The notes beneath the pieces are model-generated. The model saw only the letters and a program-made list of their open reading frames with translations, was not told the origin of the DNA and searched no databases. A stretch of 64,000 nucleotides of DNA. It comes from Aquincola sp. GTDB lineage: Bacteria > Pseudomonadota > Gammaproteobacteria > Burkholderiales > Burkholderiaceae_C. This document shows, piece after piece, positions 57,921 to 64,000 of the stretch. Positions within the stretch are counted from its first letter, which is position 1. Each line of letters starts with the position of its first letter. The stretch covers positions 88,482 to 152,481 of the forward strand of contig JALHQP010000001.1 of the NCBI GenBank assembly GCA_022841885.1. Direction: 5' to 3'. The translations under genes were made by a program, and so were the position numbers.

Positions 57921-58775
57921 ATGGCAGGAAATCAAGCGATCACCCCCGAACTGCGCCAATGGATCGTGGCGCAGGCCCAGGCCGGCCACAAGCCCGAGGA
58001 GGTGCTGGCCGCCATGCGCGCCAGCGGCTGGAACGAGGACGTGGCCATCGCGGCGATGGAAGAGACCCTGCAGGGCTTCCTGGCCGAGCAGGCGCGCAGC
58101 CAGGGCCTGCCGCCGCCGGTGCCGGTGCCCGACGCGGACCTGGCCGACTCGCCGGCCTGGCTCGACGGCGGCGACCGCCAGGTGCGGGTGCTGACGGTCA
58201 TGAAGCACCCGCGCGTCATCGTCTTCGGCGGCCTGCTGTCGGACGACGAGTGCGACGCGATGATCGACGCCGCGCGTCCGCGCATGGCGCGCTCGGAGAC
58301 GGTGCAGACCGATACCGGCGGCAGCGAGGTCAATGTGGCGCGCACCAGCCGCGGCATGTTCTTCGACCGCGGCGAGAACGAGGTCTGCCGGCGCGTCGAG
58401 GCGCGCCTGGCGCGCCTGGTCAACTGGCCGCTGATCAACGGCGAAGGCCTGCAGGTGCTGCACTACCTGCCGGGCGCCGAATACCAGCCGCACCACGACT
58501 ACTTCGACCCCGCCAAGTCCGGCACCCCGACCATCGTGGCGCGGGGCGGTCAGCGCGTGGGCACGATCGTGATGTACCTGAACACGCCGGAAAAGGGCGG
58601 CGGCACCACCTTCCCCGACGTGGGCCTGGAGGTAGCGCCGATCAAGGGCAACGCGGTGTTCTTCAGCTACAACCGGCCGCATCCGAGCACGAAGACCCTG
58701 CACGGCGGCGCGCCGGTGATCGCCGGCGAGAAGTGGGTCGCGACCAAGTGGCTGCGCGAGGGCGAGTTCAAGTAG
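57921..58775 (+). CDS. Prolyl 4-hydroxylase-like 2OG-Fe(II) oxygenase with N-terminal helical domain
   Basis: A 284-residue iron/2-oxoglutarate oxygenase of the prolyl 4-hydroxylase alpha-subunit type. The metal triad is His191-x-Asp193 (QPHHDYFDP) and His261 (TLHGG), with Lys271 in EKWVATKW as the likely 2-oxoglutarate anchor. VARTSRG and LQVLHYLPGAEY lie at family positions. The first 55 residues (WIVAQAQAGHKPEEVLAAMR, then SGWNEDVAIAAMEETL) form a helical, UBA-like segment. Substrate unknown; bacterial relatives hydroxylate prolines in proteins such as EF-Tu. Another in-frame ATG is at 57912. Confidence 0.88.
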   Translation: MAGNQAITPELRQWIVAQAQAGHKPEEVLAAMRASGWNEDVAIAAMEETLQGFLAEQARSQGLPPPVPVPDADLADSPAWLDGGDRQVRVLTVMKHPRVIVFGGLLSDDECDAMIDAARPRMARSETVQTDTGGSEVNVARTSRGMFFDRGENEVCRRVEARLARLVNWPLINGEGLQVLHYLPGAEYQPHHDYFDPAKSGTPTIVARGGQRVGTIVMYLNTPEKGGGTTFPDVGLEVAPIKGNAVFFSYNRPHPSTKTLHGGAPVIAGEKWVATKWLREGEFK

Positions 58776-58794
58776 CCGGCGCTGTGCCGGCGGC

Positions 58795-59277
58795 CTACTT
58801 GAGCGGCCGGTTCTTCGCCGGCGGCAGGCTGCGGCCCGCCGCGATGCGGGCCCACTTGCGCTGCTCCCAGGTCTGCGGGCCTTCGAGCGGCCACTGTTCG
58901 AGCAGCGGCGCGATCTCGGCGCTGGGCAGGCGCAGGTAGCCGGGCCGGTGGCGGCGCAGCAACCACAGGCCGGGGCGCAGCGCGCGCGGCAGCGGGGCGC
59001 GCGCCGCGTCGACCCAGTAGATGCAGGCGCGCTCGGCCCAGAAGGGCTGGCGCTCGAAGTGCACGCGCCCGGCGATGCCGCTCTCGGCCGGCAGGATGAC
59101 GTGATCGTCGCCGGTGTCGATGACGGCAAAACTCAGGTCGCTCGGCGTGTCGCCATGGTCGCAGACCAGGATCACGCGCCGGATGTCGGCCGCGGCGATG
59201 CGGTCGGCCACCTCGTCGTTGCGCAGCACCAGCAGGTGGTGGCCTTCCCAGCGGGTGGCGAGCAGTTCGTGGTGCAT
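58795..59277 (-). CDS. Conserved protein of unknown function
   Basis: A 160-residue soluble protein beginning MHHELLATRWEGHHLLVLRN. No signal peptide or membrane segment. It is rich in Trp, Arg and Pro, with the segments VILVCDHGDTPSDLSFAVID and PLEGPQTWEQRKWARIAAGR. I see no catalytic motif. Coding character is good (start near the divergent gap, tail-to-tail with the hydroxylase gene 19 bases away), but I do not recognise a family. Confidence 0.65.
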   Translation of the reverse strand: MHHELLATRWEGHHLLVLRNDEVADRIAAADIRRVILVCDHGDTPSDLSFAVIDTGDDHVILPAESGIAGRVHFERQPFWAERACIYWVDAARAPLPRALRPGLWLLRRHRPGYLRLPSAEIAPLLEQWPLEGPQTWEQRKWARIAAGRSLPPAKNRPLK

Positions 59278-59376
59278 GGTGACTTCAGGCTGGGTTTCCG
59301 GCGGAGCCGAGAGCCTAGACGCTACCAGCGCCGCCTGCTGTGAGCAGGTGCGTCGAACTGCAAACGCTGCGCGCGC

Positions 59377-60855
59377 TCAGCGCGCGGCCGCACGCCGCCG
59401 CCACAGCGGCAGGGTCCACACCAGCAGCGTCAGCACGCCCAGCGCCGCAGCGATCGGCCGCTCGAAGAAGGCGAGGACGTTGCCGTCGGCCTTGACCAGG
59501 CTGCTGAAGAAGTGCTCCTCGAGCATGGTGCCGAGCACGACGCCCAGGATGGTCGGGGCCACCGGGAAACCCCAACGCTCCATGAAGAAGGCGGCCACAC
59601 CCGCCACCAGCATCACCGTGACGCCGAACAGCGTGTTGTTGATCGCGAAGCTGCCGACGACGCAGAACAGCAGGATCAGCGGCATCAGCACTGCCGCCGG
59701 AATGCGCAGGATGCGCTTGGCGATCTTGATCGCCATCCAGCCCAGCGGCAGCATCAGCAGTTGCGCGAGGATGAAGACGATGAAGACGGCGTAGATGTTC
59801 TGCGGGTTCTCGACGAACAGGGTCGGGCCCGGGTTCATGTTCTTCAGGTACAGCACGCCGATCGCGATCGCGGTGATCGAGTCGCCCGGGATGCCGAACA
59901 CCAGCGCCGGGATCCACGCGCCGCCGAGCGCCGAGTTGTTGGCCGCACCCGACTCGACGATGCCCTCCACATGGCCGGTGCCGAACTTCTCGGGCTCCTT
60001 CGAAAACTTCTTCGAGATGCCGTAGGACATCCAGGCCGCGATGTCGGCGCCCGCGCCGGGCAGCGCGCCCACCGCGGTGCCGAGTGCCGAGCCGCGCAGC
60101 AACTGCTTCGGGTACTTCTTGACCAGGCCCCACATGCCCGCGAAGACATTGCCGAAGGGCCGGTCGATCACCATCGCAGGCTTGTCGACGTTGACCGCGA
60201 AGCGCAACACCTCGGAGACGGCGAACATGCCGATCATCAGCGGGATCAGCGAGATGCCGCCGGTGAGCTCGGCGTTGCCGAAGGTGTAGCGCGGCGCGCC
60301 GGCCGGGTTGTCGAGGCCCACGCTGGCGATCAGCAGGCCCAGCAGCAGCGACACGATGCCCTTCAACGGGTCGTTGCCGGCGATGAAGACGGCGCAGGTG
60401 AAGCCCAGCATCACGAGCCAGAAGTACTCGAAGGAGCTGAACTTGAGCGCGACTTCGGCCAGCGCCGGCGCGGCGACGATCAGCACCAGCACGCCGAAGA
60501 TGCCGCCCAGCACCGAGAACACCAGGCCCGCGCCGAGCGCGAGTTCGGCCTGGCCCTTCTTGGTCATCAGGTACGCCTCGTCGGTGTAGGCCGCGCTGGC
60601 CGGCGTGCCGGGCATGCGCAACAGCGCGCTCGGAATGTCGCCGGCGAAGATGGCCATCGCGGTGGCGGTGACGATGGCCGCCACCGCCGGCACCGGCGGC
60701 ATGAAGAAGGTCACCGGCACCAGCAGCGCGGTGGCCATGGTGGCGGTCAGCCCGGGGATCGCGCCGACGAACAGGCCGTAGATCGCCGACAGCGCGATGA
60801 CGACGAGCACATAGGGCTGGAAGACCAAGCCGAAGGCGGTGGCGACGGCGTCCAT
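59377..60855 (-). CDS. tctA: Tripartite tricarboxylate transporter, large membrane subunit
   Basis: A 492-residue membrane protein with about twelve hydrophobic segments, the transport channel of a TTT system. Family motifs are visible: AIPGLTATMATALLVPVTF near the N-terminus, GDIPSALLRMPGTPASAAYT in the first half, and GALPGAGADIAAWMSYG and FGIPGDSITAIAIGVL in the second. The start ATG at 60855 begins MDAVATAFG. It is the last gene of tctC-tctB-tctA, 29 bases after tctB. The substrate is set by the binding protein. Confidence 0.94.
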   Translation of the reverse strand: MDAVATAFGLVFQPYVLVVIALSAIYGLFVGAIPGLTATMATALLVPVTFFMPPVPAVAAIVTATAMAIFAGDIPSALLRMPGTPASAAYTDEAYLMTKKGQAELALGAGLVFSVLGGIFGVLVLIVAAPALAEVALKFSSFEYFWLVMLGFTCAVFIAGNDPLKGIVSLLLGLLIASVGLDNPAGAPRYTFGNAELTGGISLIPLMIGMFAVSEVLRFAVNVDKPAMVIDRPFGNVFAGMWGLVKKYPKQLLRGSALGTAVGALPGAGADIAAWMSYGISKKFSKEPEKFGTGHVEGIVESGAANNSALGGAWIPALVFGIPGDSITAIAIGVLYLKNMNPGPTLFVENPQNIYAVFIVFILAQLLMLPLGWMAIKIAKRILRIPAAVLMPLILLFCVVGSFAINNTLFGVTVMLVAGVAAFFMERWGFPVAPTILGVVLGTMLEEHFFSSLVKADGNVLAFFERPIAAALGVLTLLVWTLPLWRRRAAAR

Positions 60856-60884
60856 GTCAGTCGAACGGGCGCAGCACGCCGGTC

Positions 60885-61343
60885 TCAGTAGAAGGGGCGC
60901 AGTACGCCCCAGGGCAAGGGCACGCGCAGCAACTTGTAGAACGCAAGGTGCACGACGATCGTGCCGCCGATCGCCCACCACAGCGAATGAGACCACTTGA
61001 CGCGCAACGCGCGGAAGATCGCGATCAGGCACAGCGGCGCGACGATCAGGAAGCCGAGGCGCTCGGCCAGCAGCAGGTAGCCGATCACCGTCGCGATGAT
61101 CGCGAGCGCGCTGCCGAAGTGCTCGTTACGCGGCACGATGGCCTGCGGCGGCGCGGCGCTCGGGCGCAGGCTGCGCACGATCAGGCCGATCGCGCACAGC
61201 ACCAGGCCGGCGCCGACGATCATCGGCAGGAAGCCAGCACCGAGCTTCTGTCCCGGCACGTTCGGGAAGGCCTGAGCCGACCAGAACACGGCCGAGCCCA
61301 GCAGGGCGAGCGCGATGCCCACCCAGCGGTCGCTGCGCCGCAC
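60885..61343 (-). CDS. tctB: Tripartite tricarboxylate transporter, small membrane subunit
   Basis: A 152-residue protein with four hydrophobic segments (WVGIALALLGSAVFWSAQAF, GAGFLPMIVGAGLVLCAIGL, IIATVIGYLLLAERLGFLIV and the C-terminal region), matching the TctB subunit. The start is a GTG at 61343. It lies between tctC (6 bases) and tctA, so the three genes are one operon. Confidence 0.88.
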   Translation of the reverse strand: MRRSDRWVGIALALLGSAVFWSAQAFPNVPGQKLGAGFLPMIVGAGLVLCAIGLIVRSLRPSAAPPQAIVPRNEHFGSALAIIATVIGYLLLAERLGFLIVAPLCLIAIFRALRVKWSHSLWWAIGGTIVVHLAFYKLLRVPLPWGVLRPFY

Positions 61344-61349
61344 GCCGGC

Positions 61350-62330
61350 TTACTTCGCGATGCCGACGGCCGTCATCACGGCTTTCATGTCGGCGTCGGC
61401 CTTGGCCATGAAGCTGGCGAACTCGGCGCCGTTGCCCCACAAGGTGCCGAAGCCGCGCTGGGCCATGAAGTCCTTGTACTCCTTGCTGTCGTAGGCCTTC
61501 TTCACCGAGGCCTCGAGGCGCGCGCGCACGTTCTCGGGCACGCCCTTGGGCGCGGCGATGCCGCGCCAGGCGCCGGTGGCCCAGTCGGAGCCAGTGGCCT
61601 CCTTCAGCGTCGGCACGTTCGGGAACAGCGACGAGCGCGACTTGTCCATGACCGCCAGCGAGCGCACCTTGCCGGCGTCGATCAGCGAGCGCGCTTCGGG
61701 CAGCGAGCAGGGCACGAACTCCACGCCGCCGGCCACCAGGTCCTGCAGGCCGGGCGCGGCACCGTTGCTCGGCACCCAGGGCACCGTAGCCGGGTCGATC
61801 TTGGCGTCGCGCAGCATGCCCGCGAGTGCCAGGTGCCAGATGCCGCCCTGGCCGGTGCCCGAGGCCTTCAACTTGCCGGGTGGTGCGGCCTTGATGGCGG
61901 CCAGCACGTCGGCCATGGTCTTGTAGCTCGAATCGGCACGCACTTGGAATCCTGCGGGGTCGAGGTTCACCAGCGCGATCGGCGTGTAGCTCGTCGGGTT
62001 CAGCTCGGTCAACTTCTGGTGGTGCATCATCGCGATCTCCACCGTGATCATCCCGATCGTGTAGCCGTCGGGCGCCCCGCCGGCGATCGCCGCGTGGCCG
62101 ACCACGCCCGAGCCGCCGGTGCGGTTGACCACGTTGACCGGCTGGCCGAGGTCCTTTTCCATCAGCGAGGCGATCATGCGCGCCACCGCATCGGTGCCGC
62201 CGCCGGCACCCCACGGCACCACCAGCGTCAGCGGCCGGTCGGGCGTCCAGGCCTGCGCGAACGCGGCGCTGCCACAGGCAGCCAGGGCAAGGCCGCACAG
62301 GGCGCGGCGGGTCAGGCGAAGCAGGGTCAT
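61350..62330 (-). CDS. tctC: Tripartite tricarboxylate transporter substrate-binding protein (Bug family)
   Basis: A 326-residue periplasmic binding protein. The signal peptide (MTLLRLTRRALCGLALAACG) ends near SAAFAQA. The mature start WTPDRPLTLVVPWGAGGGTD and the two Bug loops (GAGGGTDAVARMIA, and NRTGGSGVVGHAAIAGGAPD) are typical. Bug proteins bind carboxylates such as citrate, succinate or aromatic acids; the ligand here is not predictable. GAGGAG lies 9 bases before the ATG. First gene of the tct operon; no tctDE two-component pair is in the window. Confidence 0.93.
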   Translation of the reverse strand: MTLLRLTRRALCGLALAACGSAAFAQAWTPDRPLTLVVPWGAGGGTDAVARMIASLMEKDLGQPVNVVNRTGGSGVVGHAAIAGGAPDGYTIGMITVEIAMMHHQKLTELNPTSYTPIALVNLDPAGFQVRADSSYKTMADVLAAIKAAPPGKLKASGTGQGGIWHLALAGMLRDAKIDPATVPWVPSNGAAPGLQDLVAGGVEFVPCSLPEARSLIDAGKVRSLAVMDKSRSSLFPNVPTLKEATGSDWATGAWRGIAAPKGVPENVRARLEASVKKAYDSKEYKDFMAQRGFGTLWGNGAEFASFMAKADADMKAVMTAVGIAK

Positions 62331-62434
62331 GGGGCTTGTCTCCTCGACAGGTCTGTCGTCATGTGAAACGACGACCGGGTGACTCTCGCCTGCGCCCGCA
62401 GGCCCAGCAAGCCGGGGAAACCCAAGGTTGTTCT
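62331..62434. promoter_or_regulatory. Upstream region of tctC with several inverted repeats
   Basis: This 104-base gap contains CGACAG-GT-CTGTCG at 62345-62358, overlapped by GTCGTC (62355-62360) with GACGAC (62370-62375), and GCCTGCG-CC-CGCAGGC at 62388-62403. The first two lie close to the tctC start and could be operator sites. The third lies downstream of the nuclease gene, on the strand both genes use, and could end its transcript, though no T-run follows. Roles are inferred from position. Confidence 0.45.
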
Positions 62435-63427
62435 TCAGCGCAGCAGCACCAGCGCACGCGCCAGGCCATGATCGGAGCGGAAACGCTCGCGCCCTTCGTG
62501 CAGGTGGTCGTTGAAGTATTCGACGCGCCGCAGGTCGCCGATCGCGAAGCGGCTCGCGGCAACGAACTCTTCCGAGACCCAGATCTGGTCCAGCACCTCG
62601 GGCCAGCCCTGGTAGACATGCGAGTAGGCCACGTCGCGCCGGATCGCGGCGTCGCTCTGCACGTCGGGCGCGTGGAACAGGGCGGTGTCGCGCGCCGCGC
62701 GGTCGAAGGCGATGGCCTGCGTGGCGGCCACCATCTGCGTGGTCACCGCATGCGGGCCGTCGTTCAGGTCGCCCATCAGCACCAGCGGCTCGCGCGTATT
62801 GGCCAGGCGTGCATGCACCAGCACGCGCAGTGCGGCGCATTCGGCGGCGCGCATCACGAGCGAGCGCAGCGTGGCGCGCGCGACGATCGCGGGGTCGTCG
62901 CGGTCCTCGATCACCTCGCCGGCTTCGTTCTGCAGGAACTTCGGGCGCTTGCTCTTGAGGTGAACGACCAGCACGCGCAGCGTTCCGCGCCCGCCCGGCA
63001 TCTCGACCAGGGCCTCGAGCACCGGGCGCTCGAAGGCGCGGTGCTCGCCAAGCTCGGGGATCATGACCCCCTGGCGCGCCTCGAAGGCCTGATGCGAGCG
63101 CAGCTGCAGCACAGGCCAGCGCGTGGCCAGGCCGACACGCGGCGTGCCGGTCGCGCCCTGCTCGGCGCCGGGTGCGGCCACCTGCGGGTAGCGCAGGCCG
63201 CTGGCAGCTACCGCGTCGCGCAGCGCGGCCTCGTCCCACACTTCCTGGAAGGCGACGATGTCGGCGTTCAGGCGCCGCAGCATGGCGCCGAGCCACTCGA
63301 CCTTGCGTGCGTACTCGTCGGCGCCGAAAGGCTCCTGGTTGGCGTAGAACAGGCGCCCGGGGTTCGCCAGGTTGAGCGCATTGCAGGTCGCGAGCACCAG
63401 CGTCGCGGGGGCGTTGCCGTTGGCCAT
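62435..63427 (-). CDS. Endonuclease/exonuclease/phosphatase-family protein
   Basis: A 330-residue protein of the EEP superfamily. The Mg-ligand Glu is in IVAFQEVWD, with ATCNALNLANP before it; the central LVVHLKSKRP, the catalytic DLND in VLMGDLNDGP, and the C-terminal SDHGL complete the set of DNase I/exonuclease III-like motifs. No signal peptide is seen. The substrate may be nucleic acid or a phosphoester. Its ATG shares one base with the stop of the upstream DUF4010 gene (TGATG), so the two are translationally coupled. Confidence 0.87.
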   Translation of the reverse strand: MANGNAPATLVLATCNALNLANPGRLFYANQEPFGADEYARKVEWLGAMLRRLNADIVAFQEVWDEAALRDAVAASGLRYPQVAAPGAEQGATGTPRVGLATRWPVLQLRSHQAFEARQGVMIPELGEHRAFERPVLEALVEMPGGRGTLRVLVVHLKSKRPKFLQNEAGEVIEDRDDPAIVARATLRSLVMRAAECAALRVLVHARLANTREPLVLMGDLNDGPHAVTTQMVAATQAIAFDRAARDTALFHAPDVQSDAAIRRDVAYSHVYQGWPEVLDQIWVSEEFVAASRFAIGDLRRVEYFNDHLHEGRERFRSDHGLARALVLLR

Positions 63428-64000
63428 CAGCCGAGTGTCGTGAATCGCGCAGCGAGCAGCAAGGCGCCGAGCGCCGCGCCGGCCGAGACGAGCAGGGCCG
63501 CAACGACGCGCAGTCCGAAGGCCCGGCCACCGCTGGCGAAGGCGACGACGCTGCGGCTCGTGCTGTTCACGCCCACCGCCACCAGCAGCGCCATCAGCGC
63601 GGTGTCCGCCTCGAGCGCGCCCTGCGTGTGCAGGCCGAAGGCGGCGGCGACCGGCGCATGGGCATCGACCAGGGCGGCGACGGCGGTGCCGGCGAGCAGG
63701 CCCTGCACGCCGAACGACGTGCGCAGCCAGCTCACCAGCACCGACACGCTCAGCAGCAGGGCGGTGACGCCCATGGCCTCGCGCAGGCGTAGCGGCCTGT
63801 CGTGGGGCGCGATCGGGGCGCCCGTGTCATCGCCGTCGTGGCGACGCAGGCCCCAGGCACCGACCAGCAGCGCCCCCACGGCACCGGCCAGCACCACTGG
63901 CGCCAGGCGCGGCAGCAACGCGGGGCTGGCGACCGCGGACAGCGCGAGCGCCTGCAGCCAGGTCGCCGCGCCGGACAGGCCCGCCGCACCGGCAAGGCGT
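63427..64000 (-). CDS. MgtC-type membrane protein, DUF4010 C-terminal part (partial, runs off the right edge)
   Basis: Only the last 190 or so residues are in the window. They contain repeated hydrophobic segments and the pattern LAGTAVAALVDAHAPVAAAF, then ALMALLVAVGVNSTSRSVVA and a Gly/Arg hinge, as in the DUF4010 half of MgtC/SapB-like membrane proteins. The frame stays open to position 64000 without a plausible start. It is the first gene of a pair with the nuclease-family gene. The function of the family is unclear. Confidence 0.75.
   Translation of the reverse strand, partial: RLAGAAGLSGAATWLQALALSAVASPALLPRLAPVVLAGAVGALLVGAWGLRRHDGDDTGAPIAPHDRPLRLREAMGVTALLLSVSVLVSWLRTSFGVQGLLAGTAVAALVDAHAPVAAAFGLHTQGALEADTALMALLVAVGVNSTSRSVVAFASGGRAFGLRVVAALLVSAGAALGALLLAARFTTLG

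Overview
The window is a contiguous stretch of a GC-rich chromosome, probably from a Burkholderiales betaproteobacterium of the Rubrivivax/Methylibium/Leptothrix type. The evidence is the very high GC, the pgeF-phaC-phaA-phaB polyhydroxybutyrate (PHB) block, a map-glnD pair, a single long PurL, a Bug-type tripartite tricarboxylate transporter, and many small Burkholderiales-style conserved proteins. This placement is inferred from gene content; there is no rRNA, tRNA, CRISPR array or insertion sequence in the window.

Layout. (1) Positions 1-17857, minus strand: one uninterrupted open reading frame of more than 5,900 codons that runs off the left edge. It is a LapA-type giant adhesin with an N-terminal retention module and a PAAG site, followed by bacterial Ig-like, VCBS and cadherin-like repeats. 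Some repeats are exactly periodic at 279, 291, 306 and 960 bp. (2) 18068-22221, minus: its type I secretion membrane-fusion protein and ABC transporter, then a NUDIX hydrolase. (3) 22275-27670, mostly plus: a GST-zeta isomerase, pgeF, and the PHB operon phaC-phaA-phaB, which ends in a perfect hairpin that contains the phaB stop codon. (4) 27798-30462: a divergent LysR regulator, an exported Cys-nucleophile hydrolase and a cyclophilin-like protein. (5) 30555-35274, minus: an exported subtilisin-like protease with nine tandem FVLAEG hexapeptides, overlapping the start of a membrane PAS-GGDEF-EAL protein. (6) 35472-43587 and map to 44458, minus: a lipoprotein, an acyltransferase, DUF2788 and DUF2189 membrane proteins, tRNA 2-selenouridine synthase, glnD and map; a DUF3237 gene faces the other way. 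(7) 44561-53651, plus: purL, then small exported proteins, an L,D-transpeptidase-like protein and a large-subunit catalase. (8) 53694-64000: quinone reductase-like flavoprotein, Ycf46-like AAA+ ATPase, a frameshifted YciI gene, a cupin, an HtrA-like protease, a prolyl 4-hydroxylase, the tctCBA transporter, an exo/endonuclease-family protein, and the C-terminal part of a DUF4010 membrane protein cut by the right edge.

How the parts fit. The adhesin and its exporter form one biofilm/surface-attachment module. The periplasmic protease LapG and the receptor LapD that normally control such adhesins are not in the window, nor is a TolC-like outer-membrane channel. The GGDEF-EAL protein at 30555-33059 is a possible source or sink of c-di-GMP, but nothing in the sequence ties it to the adhesin. 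The PHB genes form a complete acetyl-CoA to polyester pathway. Most of the rest is housekeeping (map, glnD, purL, mnmH).

The densest unexplained signals are the repeat mosaic of the adhesin, the hexapeptide tail of the protease with its coupled c-di-GMP gene, the hairpin on the phaB stop codon, and the cluster of small exported proteins before the catalase. All protein identifications come from reading motifs by eye; no database search was possible.
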